From: Diplonema japonicum
Taxonomy: Eukaryota > Euglenozoa > Diplonemea > Diplonemida > Diplonemidae
Assembly (NCBI GenBank): GCA_964019335.1
Contig: OZ025682.1
Location: forward strand, 124,001 to 188,000
Length of the DNA stretch: 64,000 bases
Direction of reading: 5' to 3'
Of this stretch, positions 40,082-49,650 are shown in pieces. The notes below the pieces were generated by a model, which had not been told where the DNA came from, searched no databases, and saw only the letters and a program-made list of their open reading frames with translations. Position 1 is the stretch's first letter, and every line of letters begins with the position of its first letter. The position numbers and the translations under genes were made by a program.

Positions 40082-41027
40082 CTAACTTGACCCCTAAGTT
40101 TTCGAAATGCTTAAATTCCGACCCCTAGGTTTCCGAAATGCTCAAAGTCCACCCCCTAAGTCTTCAAAACGCTCAAATCCCGCCCCCTAAGTTTCCAAAG
40201 TGTTCAAAGTCCGCCCCCTCAGGTTTTCAAATGCCCTAACTAGGCCCCTACGGCGGGAAATCGCTCAAAGTCAACCCCCCTAGTTTTCAAAATGCTCAAA
40301 AAACCCCCCCTTAGTTTCACAAATAACCCGAATGGGTCCCCTATGTTTCATTAGCGCTCAACAAGGTTGTGCGCATGCATGTTCCTTAACAATAGGCAAC
40401 TTGAAAGGAAAGAAAAGACAGCCCCTTCTTTCCATGGTTGGATAGGGTGCAGGTATGGGGAGGCATGTTACATGTGCCCCCCTTCTTTATTCCGGAACAC
40501 CACCCTCCATTGGCAGTCTTCAGTGCAGCAGGCAAGTACCACCTTTTCGCTGGTGGTTTTCACAGTGCTAAACACCCGACCGCTCTTGTAGCAGTCCGAG
40601 AAGGCCTCTCTTCATGTCTGAGAACACCGCATCAGCAACAATGTTTGACTGGGTTGTAGGCATTTTAAAAGGATTGGTTTTTGTGATATAATGATGGGAA
40701 AAAGAGCTGTAGGAAATGTTGGGGTGAAAAGATGTTGTTGAGCATTTATGAAACATAGGGGGCATTCTGGAAACTTAGGGGGGGCCAGGTTGTGTATTTC
40801 CGAAACTGAGGGGTCCGGATTTGAACATTTTGAAAATCAAGGGGTCTACTTTGAGCATTTATGAAACTAAGGGGACCGAATTCAAGCATTTTAAAACCTT
40901 ACACAGAGATTTAAGAAACCTCGGGGACTGGATCAGAAACTTTTTCCTCTTTAAAGATAGACCTTGAACATTTCTCAAACTAAGGGGGTGGCTTTTGGAC
41001 ATTTCTCAAACTTAGGGGTCAAGTTAG
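40082..41027. mobile_element. Fold-back (FB-like) element with repeat-built arms
   Basis: Left end CTAACTTGACCCCTAAGTTT is the inverse of the right end AAACTTAGGGGTCAAGTTAG. Both arms (40082-40358 and 40735-41027) consist of about nine degenerate units of roughly 31 nt, consensus CCCCCTAAGTTTTCAAAATG then CTCAAAGTC, inverted in the right arm. The middle 375 bp has no recognised gene. This design matches FB/Galileo-type fold-back transposons. Confidence 0.75.
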
Positions 41028-41342
41028 CAGTTTTCTCCTTTTTTTTTGAACAAGACAGGACGTCCCAGATCAGGGATTTCCTTTTACCTCTTTAATTTTT
41101 TTTTTTTCCTTTTCTTTTTAAAAAAAAAATATTCCTTGTCTACTTCTCGTGTTTCTCCCTAGCCCAACAAAGCCTGGATGTGCAGTGCTTTTTGTAATTC
41201 CTCTCCCTAACTCGCTTCCTTCTTGCTCTTTTTCTTACTTTCTTCCATCCTTTATCTTTTATACTTCTTTTCCCATTCTTCGTGCAAAGTACACCTTCTT
41301 CCACACAGGCACCAACCCCTACACAAACCACACCCCACCACG
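41028..41342. other. Upstream region of sigma-like GST
   Basis: Pyrimidine-rich promoter/5'UTR sequence with CCACACAGG near 41303. An in-frame extension to 41223 is present, but it encodes an odd Leu/Ser/His-rich stretch not found in GSTs. Confidence 0.5.
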
Positions 41343-42011
41343 ATGCCTGCCCTCAAACTTGTGTACTTCGAGCTCCCCGGACGTGCGGAACCTGCGCGAC
41401 TCGCGTTCGCTGTGGGGGGTGTCGCCTTCGAGGACAAGAGGGTGTCTGGGGAGGAGTGGGGGATGAAGATCAAGCCGACTGTGGGACCGAAGCAGCTTCC
41501 GCTTCTGGATGTGGACGGGGAGGTGATAGGGCAGAGCAACGCGATCATGCGCTACGCGGGGAGTGTGTCGTCGTTGGGGGGAAAGCAGCTGTACCCGAAG
41601 GAGGCAGGGGAGGCGCTGAAGGTGGACGAGTTCTGCGACATTGTGGGGGAGGTGTTCGGTCCGCTCGGGAAGACCTTCGCGATCGAGGACGAGACTGAGA
41701 AGAAGGCGGCGCGGGCAGCGCTTGTGGCTGAGGGGGGCGACATCACGAAGTGGCTCGTCTTCATCGACTCCCTCCTCGCGAAGTCCTCCTCTTCGTCAGG
41801 GTTCGCTGTCGGGGACTCCCTCACCATGGCAGACATCTGCGTCTTCACCGGACTGCAGCCCCTGAAGTCCGGCTGGCTCGACGGGATCCCCAAAGACTGC
41901 CTCGACAACTACTCCCACATCACGAAGCACGCACAGATGATCGCGAACATCCCTCAGGTGAAGGCATACTACAAGGATGCAACAGGGATCCATGCCGTCT
42001 ACAAGGCATGA
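41343..42011 (+). CDS. Glutathione S-transferase, sigma-like
   Basis: 222 residues from ATG 41343 (MPALKLVYFELPGRAEPARL). The catalytic Tyr is the one in VYFELPGRAE. The thioredoxin-like half contains QLPLLDVDG with the cis-Pro and QSNAIMRYAG, whose Ser-Asn/Glu region binds glutathione. The C-terminal helical half has the N-capping VGDSLTMADICVF motif. Length is normal for the class. It conjugates glutathione to electrophiles in the cytosol; sigma enzymes may also isomerise lipid peroxides. The start is chosen because GSTs begin a few residues before the first strand. A theta-like GST follows on the same strand. Confidence 0.93.
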   Translation: MPALKLVYFELPGRAEPARLAFAVGGVAFEDKRVSGEEWGMKIKPTVGPKQLPLLDVDGEVIGQSNAIMRYAGSVSSLGGKQLYPKEAGEALKVDEFCDIVGEVFGPLGKTFAIEDETEKKAARAALVAEGGDITKWLVFIDSLLAKSSSSSGFAVGDSLTMADICVFTGLQPLKSGWLDGIPKDCLDNYSHITKHAQMIANIPQVKAYYKDATGIHAVYKA

Positions 42012-42277
42012 TCGCTTGGTCTTTTGACAAGGTGGGGAAAGGGGGAAAAAAAGAACAAGAGAGTATTGGAATGGTGATGGTCACAAAAGGCTTCCTTCCT
42101 TTCTCTCTTGCCCCCCTCCCCTATTTTTTTTTGAAATAAGTAAAATGGAAGGCCACAAAGGCTTCCTTTTCTTGTCCTTTAAAAAGAGAAACGAAAACAC
42201 AAACCAAGATAAATTCTGGTGGGAAAAAAAAAAAAAAAAAAAAAAAAAAAAACGAAACCTCTCTTCTTTCCGCGTGG

Positions 42278-42310
<33 letters not shown>

Positions 42311-42824
42311 GTTCTCTCGCATTTGAACATGCTTTTCCGCACTCCATCCTCTTTCTTCTATCTACTTCTATTATTTCTTGTTTTTGAACGCGCTACTGTG
42401 AATTCAACGAATAAAAGACAAACAGCAAAGGAGTCCATGGAACCACAACCCCCACCTTTCAACCTGTTCCCGGACCCCTCCATGTCCATGCAGGCGGGTG
42501 TGGAGGGGATATTCACCCACTACCTCTCACCACGCACTTCCTTGTTTGCAGCAACCCCCACCTTTCAACCTGTTAATCGACCACTCCATGTCCATGCAGG
42601 CGGGTGTGGAGGGGAGAGTCAACCTGGCAGGACTTTAAGAGCGACCACAGTCTCTGGCCTGTCTGTGTGGTGAAATCTCAGTCTGAAAGTTTAAACGATA
42701 AAGTTTCAGTCTCAAGAAGGCCTCGTCCTGAGCCACCAACAGACATAAAGACACAAAGGAGAACAACAACCACCACCACAAAGGGAGAAAAAAGAAAGAA
42801 GAAAAAAAAAAAGTAAAAATTAAA
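42012..42824. other. Intergenic between GST genes
   Basis: A-runs at 42224-42251 and 42281-42308. Positions 42447-42490 and 42554-42610 are a direct repeat (CCCCCACCTTTCAACCTGTT ... CCATGTCCATGCAGGCGGGT). No gene is recognised. Confidence 0.6.
42450..42616 (+). repeat. Direct repeat, about 55 nt, two units
   Basis: Units at 42447-42506 and 42553-42614 share ACCCCCACCTTTCAACCTGTT and CTCCATGTCCATGCAGGCGG. Spacing about 105 nt. Confidence 0.7.
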
Positions 42825-43475
42825 ATGCCTGCCTCCGGTATCCTGTACGGCCACCCTGTGTCGCAGCCCTCGCGGTCGGTGCAGTGGTACCTCGACTACA
42901 GCGGGAACACAACTGTTGAGAGGAAGGTGGTGGACCTGATGGTTGGGGCGCACAAGCTTCCTGAGTACATCGGGAAGTTCCCCCACCACGAGATCCCAGG
43001 GTTCGAGATGGAGGACGGGTTCTGCTTTGCGGAGTCGATGGCGATCCTGAAGCACGTGTCTGCAGGGGACGAGACGATCAAGCCGCAGACAGCGAGGCAG
43101 GAAGCACGCCTGAACGAGTACTTCGGGCGCCACTACTCGCAGGTGCGGAAGTTCTCGACAGATGTGTTCTTCCAACACATCCTGACGAAGAACGAGGAGA
43201 AGAAGCAGGCTGGGCTCGTCACCATCAAGCCGCAGCTGGAGGCCTACAACGAGAAGCTCGGGAAGCAGAAGTACATCCTTGGCGACAACCTCACCCTTGC
43301 AGACTTCCTGTTCGCCCCTGAGGTGGACCAGATGGAGGCTGTTGGGAAGGAGGTCCTGGCCCCCTACCAGAACATCCTGAAGTACCTTGAACGCCTCACC
43401 ACCGACGTCAAGGGTTACAAGGAGTGCATCGGGGGCATGAGGTCCGGACTTGAGGAGATGCTTAAAATGATGTGA
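42825..43475 (+). CDS. Glutathione S-transferase, theta-like
   Basis: 216 residues. VSQPSRSVQWYLDYSGN corresponds to the LSQPSRAV start of theta GSTs, where the Ser of SQPS/SR is catalytic in place of Tyr. ERKVVDLMVGAHKLPEYI, then IPGFEMEDG with the cis-Pro, and FAESMAILKHVS (Glu-Ser binds glutathione). C-terminal half has the capping motif LGDNLTLADFLFAPEV. A slightly short theta GST without the extra C-terminal helices. Likely cytosolic detoxification. The ATG is the first in frame after an A-rich leader. Confidence 0.92.
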   Translation: MPASGILYGHPVSQPSRSVQWYLDYSGNTTVERKVVDLMVGAHKLPEYIGKFPHHEIPGFEMEDGFCFAESMAILKHVSAGDETIKPQTARQEARLNEYFGRHYSQVRKFSTDVFFQHILTKNEEKKQAGLVTIKPQLEAYNEKLGKQKYILGDNLTLADFLFAPEVDQMEAVGKEVLAPYQNILKYLERLTTDVKGYKECIGGMRSGLEEMLKMM

Positions 43476-44005
43476 TGATGTGCGTTCCGTGACAGGGCCT
43501 CCATCGAACGAGTTGTCTATCTGTGTTTCTTCTTCTTCTCCCCTCTCCCCTCCCTGAGATAAAATCGGGTGGTATTAGACACCTGTGAAAGGGCACAAAG
43601 AAAATATGTCTAGTTTCCCTCCTTATTTTTCCTTCAAAGATTGAATTGTCCTTTGCTCTTAATTTACTTACAAAGGGGTCCACACCTCTATCCTGTGGAT
43701 CCCACCTCATTTCGTTCGATTTCGTCCCCCTTTTTTTCCCTCTCATTCTTTTCTTACCTCAGTGAGCACTCTTGCACACTGAAACTTTATCGTTTGAAAA
43801 AACTACTTTTGGCTACATTTATCTCTCTTTGCCTTACCTTTTAGCCATCTCTTCGAAGGTGTCCCACTCCCTGGATTGATACCCTGCACGTTTTTATTCT
43901 GAATCTTGTTCTGAATAAAACCTCTTTTTTTCATTCATTTTAACTTCGATGAACCTCTTTTTAGCCCCCATTCAGGTTAATATCTTTCAAAAAAAAAAAA
44001 AAAAA
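43476..44005. other. Intergenic with a LINE 3' tail remnant
   Basis: At 43757-43800 the words CAGTGAGCAC and TTGCACACTGAAACTTTATC match the LINE 3' tail at 14413 and 21851. The remainder is pyrimidine-rich 3' and 5' flank ending in an A-run. Confidence 0.6.
43757..43800 (+). mobile_element. Solo LINE 3' end, second copy
   Basis: CACACTGAAACTTTATCG is identical to the 14413 copy; the part upstream is only weakly similar. Another extremely truncated insertion or an old remnant. Confidence 0.55.
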
Positions 44006-45145
44006 ATGAAATTACTGCTCCTTGCATGCATCATCGCCCTCGCTGAAGGGCTCCGCCACCCAACTCTATGGAGTCTTGAGAAGCCCTGCAGCAGCGAGAA
44101 GAAGTGCAGGAATTGCGAGGGGAGGTGCGTGGAAGAAGAGACAGTGCAGTGCCTGAGGGACCCCTGCGAGGGCTCGCCATGCGGTGACAAGGAGATGTGC
44201 GTTGCGAACTCCTGCGGGGAGTGCAGCGCCTGCTGTCTGAAGCCGAAGAAGTGCAACAAGCGCTCGAAGACGTGCAAGGACGGGAGTGAGATCTTCAGGG
44301 ACCCCTTCAACAACTGCAAGTACCCCAAGTGCCCTGTCCCCTCCTGCGCCCCGAAGGACAGCACCACATTCTACGACCCGAAAACTTGTGAGATCAGCCT
44401 CATTCAATGCGAGGAGGGCTTCGAGTACTGGGGCAATTCGGACTGTGGTTGTGGTTGCAAGCCGAAGGTTGAGATCCCTGCCTGCGCTCCGAGGGGCAGC
44501 ACCTTCTTCTACGACCCGAAAACTTGTGAGATCAGCCTCATTCACTGCGAGGAGGGCTTCGAGTACTGGGGTAACCCGGACTGTGGTTGTGGTTGCAAGC
44601 CGAAGGCCCCTGCCTGCGCCCCGAGGGGCAGCACATTCTATGATCCCAGAACTTGCGAGATCAGCCTCATTCACTGCGAGGAGGGCTTCGAGTACTGGGG
44701 TAACCTCCCGGACTGTGGTTGTGGTTGCAAGCCGAAGAACCCTGCCTGCGCCCCGAAGGACAGCACATTCTACGATCCCAGAACTTGTGAGATCAGCCTC
44801 ATTCACTGCGAGGAGGGCTTCGAGTACTGGGGCAACCTCCCGGACTGTGGTTGTGGTTGCAAGCCGAAGAACCCTGCCTGCGCCCCGAGGGGCAGCACAT
44901 TCTACGATCCCAGAACTTGCGAGATCAGCCTCATTCACTGCGAGGAGGGCTTCGAGTACTGGGGCAACCTCCCGGACTGTGGTTGTGGTTGCAAGCCGAA
45001 GAACCCTGCCTGCGCCCCGAAGGACAGCACATTCTACGACCCCAGAACTTGTGAGATCAGCCTCATTCACTGCGAGGAGGGCTTCGAGTACTGGGGTAAC
45101 CTCCCGGACTGTGGTTGTGGTTGCAAGCCGAAGATCGAGAACTAA
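44006..45145 (+). CDS. Secreted Cys-rich protein with six 44-residue repeats
   Basis: 379 residues from ATG 44006 (MKLLLLACIIALAEG), behind an A-run; the first 15 residues are a clear signal peptide. Residues 27-110 are a Cys-rich head (CRNCEGRCVEE, CGECSACC). Then six tandem units of about 44 residues, each with C-A-P...TFYDP.TCEISLI.CEEGFEYWG...DCGCGCKP, six Cys per unit. The last four are in an exact 132-nt register and alternate RG/KD after CAP, so two-unit blocks (264 nt) were duplicated. Probably extracellular or cell-wall. I do not recognise the family. Confidence 0.9.
   Translation: MKLLLLACIIALAEGLRHPTLWSLEKPCSSEKKCRNCEGRCVEEETVQCLRDPCEGSPCGDKEMCVANSCGECSACCLKPKKCNKRSKTCKDGSEIFRDPFNNCKYPKCPVPSCAPKDSTTFYDPKTCEISLIQCEEGFEYWGNSDCGCGCKPKVEIPACAPRGSTFFYDPKTCEISLIHCEEGFEYWGNPDCGCGCKPKAPACAPRGSTFYDPRTCEISLIHCEEGFEYWGNLPDCGCGCKPKNPACAPKDSTFYDPRTCEISLIHCEEGFEYWGNLPDCGCGCKPKNPACAPRGSTFYDPRTCEISLIHCEEGFEYWGNLPDCGCGCKPKNPACAPKDSTFYDPRTCEISLIHCEEGFEYWGNLPDCGCGCKPKIEN
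44345..45139 (+). repeat. 132-nt coding tandem repeats
   Basis: Six units inside the secreted protein. Units 3-6 start near 44606, 44738, 44870 and 45002 (132-nt period). Units 4 and 6, and 3 and 5, are most alike. Confidence 0.9.
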
Positions 45146-46084
45146 AGAAGAGTTCTTTTTTTCAAGGAAACAAGATTAAGAAGAAAAAGAAAAAACGGAA
45201 ATTAAAATTCTGTTGATAACTCACTTTTTTTCTTCTTCTCAATTAGGCTTTTTTTTAAATTTTTTTTTGATACCTCATCTTATGAGACATCATCCGGATT
45301 AATTCATGAATAAGAACTATTCTCACTTAACCATCTACCAACGGACCATTTTTTGCCCACCAGGGGGGTAATTTTCCCGAATTAATTTCAAAAAAAAAAA
45401 CTATTCTAACGCAACCCCCGCCCCCCCCTTGGGATTTTGCAGAACTGCCCCCTCACCCTCGTTCGATAAAAAGAGAAAAGAAAGAAAAGGGAAAACAAAA
45501 AAATGCGAGAATGATCTATTGGCTGTGTCTCGGATACTTGTCAATGTGTGATCGGTTCTGGACCGGATGGAATTTAAAAAAAAAAAAAGAAGAAGAAAAA
45601 GTAAAAACAAAAAGAGGGCGTAAAAGAACGATAAAGGAGCATACAATCAAGCGAACAAGGCAACATTTAGCTTAGGCCGAAGTTCCTTGTTTTCTTTTTT
45701 GTTGCATTTTCTTTCTCTTTTATTCTCTCTTTTTTCTTATTACTTCTTTTTTTTTTTTTTTGTCATACCGGTTCAAATGACCCACTCGCTTTTTTTTTTT
45801 TGTTTTATTTCCCATTCCTGCTTTGCTCTCCTTAAAAAGGTTCTCGACCATCCCTTTTCTTCCTCCCTCTCTTCAATACCCTGTTTTTCTATCTAAATAT
45901 TCTCAGGCGTCAGTCTTAGACCCTCAAAGAAATATTTATCCAGATTTTAAGGGGTGACTTTTTATTTTATTCATTATTATTTTTTTTCTTTAAACCCTTG
46001 CATGCAAGTGCTCACCTCTTCACATATCAGGACTTTCCACACACAACAACAACAACAACAAACCTTTCACAAGAAGAAGAAAAA
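45146..46084. other. Intergenic region
   Basis: About 940 bp. Contains ACCATCTACCAACGGACCAT (45330), shared with 31059, and TTGCCCACCAGG, the inverse of part of repeat D1. The 5'UTR of the next gene is ACAAC-rich. No gene is seen. Confidence 0.6.
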
Positions 46085-46702
46085 ATGATGACAAGAGCAG
46101 CTGTGATGTTCGCCCTTCTCGGGGTTGCGTCTGCTGGGACGGGGAGCGCTGCGAAGAAAACAGCAGGGGCTGCGGGGAGGCACGGCGGGAAGGCTCTCTG
46201 GGGCGGCGGCGGCGGGGGCTGGGGTCACCACGGGAAGATCGAGTTCACGACTTTCGCTGACGGGCGCCCCGACGGGGGGATCAGGCAGAGCGCTGACGTG
46301 GAGGACGGGTTGGACTCCCCTGGGGACGTGTTCGTCTTCGACCAGAAGCTCCTTGCGGACGACTCGACGACTGTGATCGGGAGGAATGCTGGGTACTGCA
46401 TCAGGACGGACCCCGGGAAGCCCGACTGGAGCGGGAAGGACCACCCCACCCTCCCCGACGACCCGGAGAACAACTGGGGCCAGTGCACCTGGACCCTCAC
46501 CTTCTACGAGGGGGCCGGCTCCGGCTACGAGGGGACCCTCCAGGTCTCGGGGAGGGAGTCCGATGCAGGTGTCTCTGCTGTTTCCATCGTCGGCGGGACT
46601 GGCGACTTCAAGGGGGCCTGGGGAGAGCTCCTCACCAACCCGGAAAACCAAGCAGCTGGTGGCGTTCTCTTCAGGCAGGTCCTGGAGATCCGCTTGAACT
46701 GA
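46085..46702 (+). CDS. Secreted allene-oxide-cyclase/dirigent-barrel-like protein 1
   Basis: 205 residues from ATG 46085 (MMTRAAVMFALLGVASAG), a signal peptide. A Gly/Lys-rich insert (about 20-50, WGGGGGGWGHHGK) precedes the barrel. Barrel signatures: FVFDQKLL, TVIGRNAGYC, NNWGQCTWTLTFYE, GTLQVSGRES, VSIVGGTGDFKGAWG. The GGTGDFKGA loop and G..C strand pattern are those of AOC/dirigent-type eight-strand barrels. Ligand or enzyme activity is not predictable. No introns. Paralogue of the next gene. An upstream in-frame extension to 45998 lacks a signal and is rejected. Confidence 0.88.
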   Translation: MMTRAAVMFALLGVASAGTGSAAKKTAGAAGRHGGKALWGGGGGGWGHHGKIEFTTFADGRPDGGIRQSADVEDGLDSPGDVFVFDQKLLADDSTTVIGRNAGYCIRTDPGKPDWSGKDHPTLPDDPENNWGQCTWTLTFYEGAGSGYEGTLQVSGRESDAGVSAVSIVGGTGDFKGAWGELLTNPENQAAGGVLFRQVLEIRLN

Positions 46703-47317
46703 GGAACAACAACAAAACAAAACTCAAACCCTTGTTTTACTTTCTCTTGTATTTTAAAATGAATAAAAAAAAAAAAGGGGGAGGTGAGGAGAAACAGAAA
46801 AAGCAACGACAACAAACAGAAACCTCTATCCAACAATTGTTTTTTTACTTCTTCTTTTCTTCTTCCCTTTTACCTTCAACCGTGCGACTGTCGCTGTTCC
46901 TTGAATCCTTGCTTTAATGGGGAATCCCTCCAACAGCATAAAAAAAGGGAAGACATGGAACGGCACACTCTTCTCCCTCTCTCATGTTGCCTTTTTTTTT
47001 TTTTTTTTTTTTAAACTTCTTATTTCTTTATTTTCTTTTGAAAGAAATTATGTTCCAATACTGAACGAAAAGTTTTTTGCGATCGCAAAGCACAGTAAGG
47101 CAAAACCAAGTGTTATTTTTCCCTGAAGGGCAGTCGATGACTCCTCTTGGGGGAACGAACACCGTTTTGTTCTTGTTGTGTCTTCTTTTTTTTTTTTTAC
47201 CTTTTATTTTCTTATTTTGCCTTTCTTGCCATGACCAATTCTATTATCTCAAACATCCAAAACAAAAAGGAACCTCTTTCTTCACAAAACCAAAACAAAA
47301 ACAAAAACAAAAACAAA
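46703..47317. other. Intergenic between barrel-protein genes
   Basis: AT-rich with a T-run (46992-47012). The last 60 nt (AAAACAAAAAGGAACCTCTT onward) form an A/C-rich leader repeated upstream of the right-edge copy. Confidence 0.6.
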
Positions 47318-47884
47318 ATGTCAAAGACCTCACTTATGGTGTTGATGCTGGCAGGAGCGGCGCAGGGATTCGGAGGGTGGCACCGCCGCCACATCGAGTT
47401 CACGACTTTCGCTGACGGGCGCCCCGACGGGGGGATCAGGCAGAGCGCTGACGTGGAAGACGGGTTGGACTCCCCTGGGGACATCTTCGTCTTCGACCAG
47501 AAGCTCCTTGCGGACGACTCGTGCAAGACTGTGATCGGGAGGAATGCTGGGTACTGCATCAGGACGGACCCCGGGAAGCCCGACTGGAGCGGGAAGGACC
47601 ACCCGAGCCTCCCCGACGACACCGAGAACAACTGGGGCCAGTGCACCTGGACCCTCACCTTCTACGAGGAGTCTGGCTACGAGGGGACCCTCCAGGTCTC
47701 GGGGAGGGAGTCCGACATGCACACCTCGTACGTCTCCATCATTGGCGGGACTGGCGACTTCAAGGGGGCCAAGGGGGTCCTCGCAACCACTCCCGAACCC
47801 CTCCCCCAGCAGGGCATCCTCTTCAGGCAGGAACTCGACATCACCCTCCCCAGGACCTCCTACTCAGGCTGGAGCGGGAACTGA
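47318..47884 (+). CDS. Secreted allene-oxide-cyclase/dirigent-barrel-like protein 2
   Basis: 188 residues from ATG 47318 (MSKTSLMVLMLAGAAQG), a signal peptide. It lacks the Gly-rich insert of protein 1; the barrel begins directly at HIEFTTFADGRPDGGIRQSA. Same barrel landmarks (NNWGQCTWTLTFYEE, SIIGGTGDFKGAKG). The start lies in an ACAAAAACAA leader. Nearly identical, including its 5'UTR, to the gene at the right edge of the window 16 kb away. Confidence 0.88.
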   Translation: MSKTSLMVLMLAGAAQGFGGWHRRHIEFTTFADGRPDGGIRQSADVEDGLDSPGDIFVFDQKLLADDSCKTVIGRNAGYCIRTDPGKPDWSGKDHPSLPDDTENNWGQCTWTLTFYEESGYEGTLQVSGRESDMHTSYVSIIGGTGDFKGAKGVLATTPEPLPQQGILFRQELDITLPRTSYSGWSGN

Positions 47885-48433
47885 GGTGGGGACAACCATA
47901 TTTTTTTTCTAAAACATTTGTTCTATATTAAAGAGTAAACAATGAAAAAAAAAGAAAGAAAAAAAAAAAGGAGAAAGAAAAGAAGAAAGCCAATCGTGCG
48001 ATACCATACCCCCACACACCCCCCCTTATTTGCGACCGTAACCTTTTATTCTGCTTTTGCCTTTAACGAGGGGGTTTCGACTCAGAAGTGAGGCTGCGGC
48101 CCACCCTTCTGTGTGTGGAGCTTCTCCGTTGCATTAGCAGACTCATCCTTCCTCTCTGTTTTTTTTTTTTTTTTTTATATTTTATTTTACTTTTTTTCCT
48201 TCTGAAAAAAGTTTTTTTTTCTTCTATATTCCATGAACGATACCGAAACCCCTCCATCGAAAGAGGGACAGGGTTTCTTACTTTTTCTTTCTTTTCCATT
48301 CTGTTGGCCTTTTTTTATATTCACATTTGTTCTTCTTCGCGAAGGGGGGGGGGGGGGGGGGGGAAGCGAATTCAATCCAAATCCAGAAAAGTAGTTGCCA
48401 TTAACACCTCCCTCCCCCTCCCCCTCCCCCGAC
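47885..48433. other. Intergenic region
   Basis: A/T runs and a G-run of about 19 nt (48344-48363), then CCCTCC repeats up to the next ATG. No gene is seen. Confidence 0.6.
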
Positions 48434-49483
48434 ATGGCACGCGACTACACTGAAGAAGAAATCACAAAAAAGATAGCAAACGAGATCTCCGAGACGAGTG
48501 GTTTGGGTCCGTGCAACTTCACCCCCTTTACGGAGGTGCTGAACGTAATCGGATGCAGGAGGGTGTCAATGAAAGACAGAGGCGACCCAGTAATATTTGA
48601 GTCTCCGGGGCTAGGTATGGAGGGCGTGGTCTGCGGTCTCTCAGTTAACGAGGAGGGCATGAACTTTCATCCATGGCCGGCGGGGACAGCCTTGAGAGGA
48701 GAGGAAATAGAAATACCGACTCAACAAGAAAAGGCACGCACCAACAATTGGTACTACCGCACGAAACAACTGAAGAACACCGCGACACTGACCCTAAACG
48801 ACAACAGGGCAGACCAGCTCAAAAAAAAACCGCTAAAAATCTTCCACTTCATGGTGTACCTACGGATAGGCAGGGTGAGAACTGTGACAGAACTCCACAC
48901 ACACATGAAAAACTCAATGCCGAGGGAGTGTTACTACGAAAACGACATGGAGTGCGGTACGGAGGTCAGCAAAATTACAGTGAGCCTAAAGTGCCCTATC
49001 ATGGGCACCGCAATCACAGTGCCAGTTCGTCCGCGGAAATGTGCTCACGAACAAGTGTGGGACTTGAGCACACACTTGATGCTTTTGAGTGAACAGCGAC
49101 ACCCTCCGAAGGGCATCCGATGTCAGATTTGCGACAAAGCCTACCAGTTCAAGGAGTTGGTTGTCGATCTCACCTTCTTAAACGTTATCGCAGAAGGCAC
49201 TTCCATCGCCCGCAACACTGTGTTCACAGCTGCCCAATGGGAAAGTTACAAAACCCCTCGTCCGCAACATTCTGAAACCGTGTCGCGTGGTGCAGGGGGG
49301 GAACTGCTTCAACACGTGGTTGGCAGCACGAAGGGGTCCCTCCTCAAGCCTGTGCTTCTCATGACACACCTTTACACCCCCACATCAACACTCCTTGATA
49401 TCCCACCAGACGCAAAAGTGCTCAACGGGAAGTGGATCAGTTACCCTGATATACCGACGCGTTACTTCATCGTGGAAGGGTAG
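48434..49483 (+). CDS. SP-RING (MIZ) zinc-finger protein, PIAS-like
   Basis: 349 residues from ATG 48434 (MARDYTEEEITK). The region around residues 190-260 reads VSLKCPIMG, VPVRPRKCAHEQVWDLSTHL, IRCQICDKAYQFKELVVD, the Cys-x-His...Cys-x2-Cys layout of the SP-RING of PIAS/Siz SUMO E3 ligases, preceded by a beta-rich part that may equal the PINIT region. No SAP domain or SUMO-interaction motif is evident. Likely a nuclear SUMO ligase; activity is inferred from the motif. No introns seen. The sequence before the ATG is a CCCTCC repeat. Confidence 0.85.
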   Translation: MARDYTEEEITKKIANEISETSGLGPCNFTPFTEVLNVIGCRRVSMKDRGDPVIFESPGLGMEGVVCGLSVNEEGMNFHPWPAGTALRGEEIEIPTQQEKARTNNWYYRTKQLKNTATLTLNDNRADQLKKKPLKIFHFMVYLRIGRVRTVTELHTHMKNSMPRECYYENDMECGTEVSKITVSLKCPIMGTAITVPVRPRKCAHEQVWDLSTHLMLLSEQRHPPKGIRCQICDKAYQFKELVVDLTFLNVIAEGTSIARNTVFTAAQWESYKTPRPQHSETVSRGAGGELLQHVVGSTKGSLLKPVLLMTHLYTPTSTLLDIPPDAKVLNGKWISYPDIPTRYFIVEG

Positions 49484-49650
49484 TTATACTGATCTTATTT
49501 TAGTAGATTCTTTTTTCTTTTTTTTTTTCCTTTTTTTTTTTTCTTCCATTTCCCCCGTGTTCACCATATTACATTATAAACAGGAAGGGAAAGGCGAAAC
49601 AAAAGGCAACAGAAAAAAAAAAGCCAAGAAAAAAAAAACCTTCGGCAGTT
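49484..49650. other. Short upstream region of ATPase 1
   Basis: T-tract, then an A-rich leader (AAAAAAAAAAGCCAAG) before ATG 49651. Confidence 0.5.

Noticed and set aside
40082-40358. CRISPR-like array of 31-nt repeats
   Set aside because: No unique spacers; units are degenerate, contiguous and present in inverted form at the other end. The genome is eukaryotic.
44066-45070. 334-codon minus-strand ORF and a second + frame ORF (44286-45179) across the Cys-rich repeats
   Set aside because: Both are shadows of the repeat gene: a repeated unit with no stop in one frame gives long ORFs in others. The chosen frame has a signal peptide and Cys periodicity.
46067-46720. Minus-strand ORFs antisense to barrel genes (also 47330-47722 and 63668-63979)
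   Set aside because: Shadows of GC-rich coding sequence; no motif.
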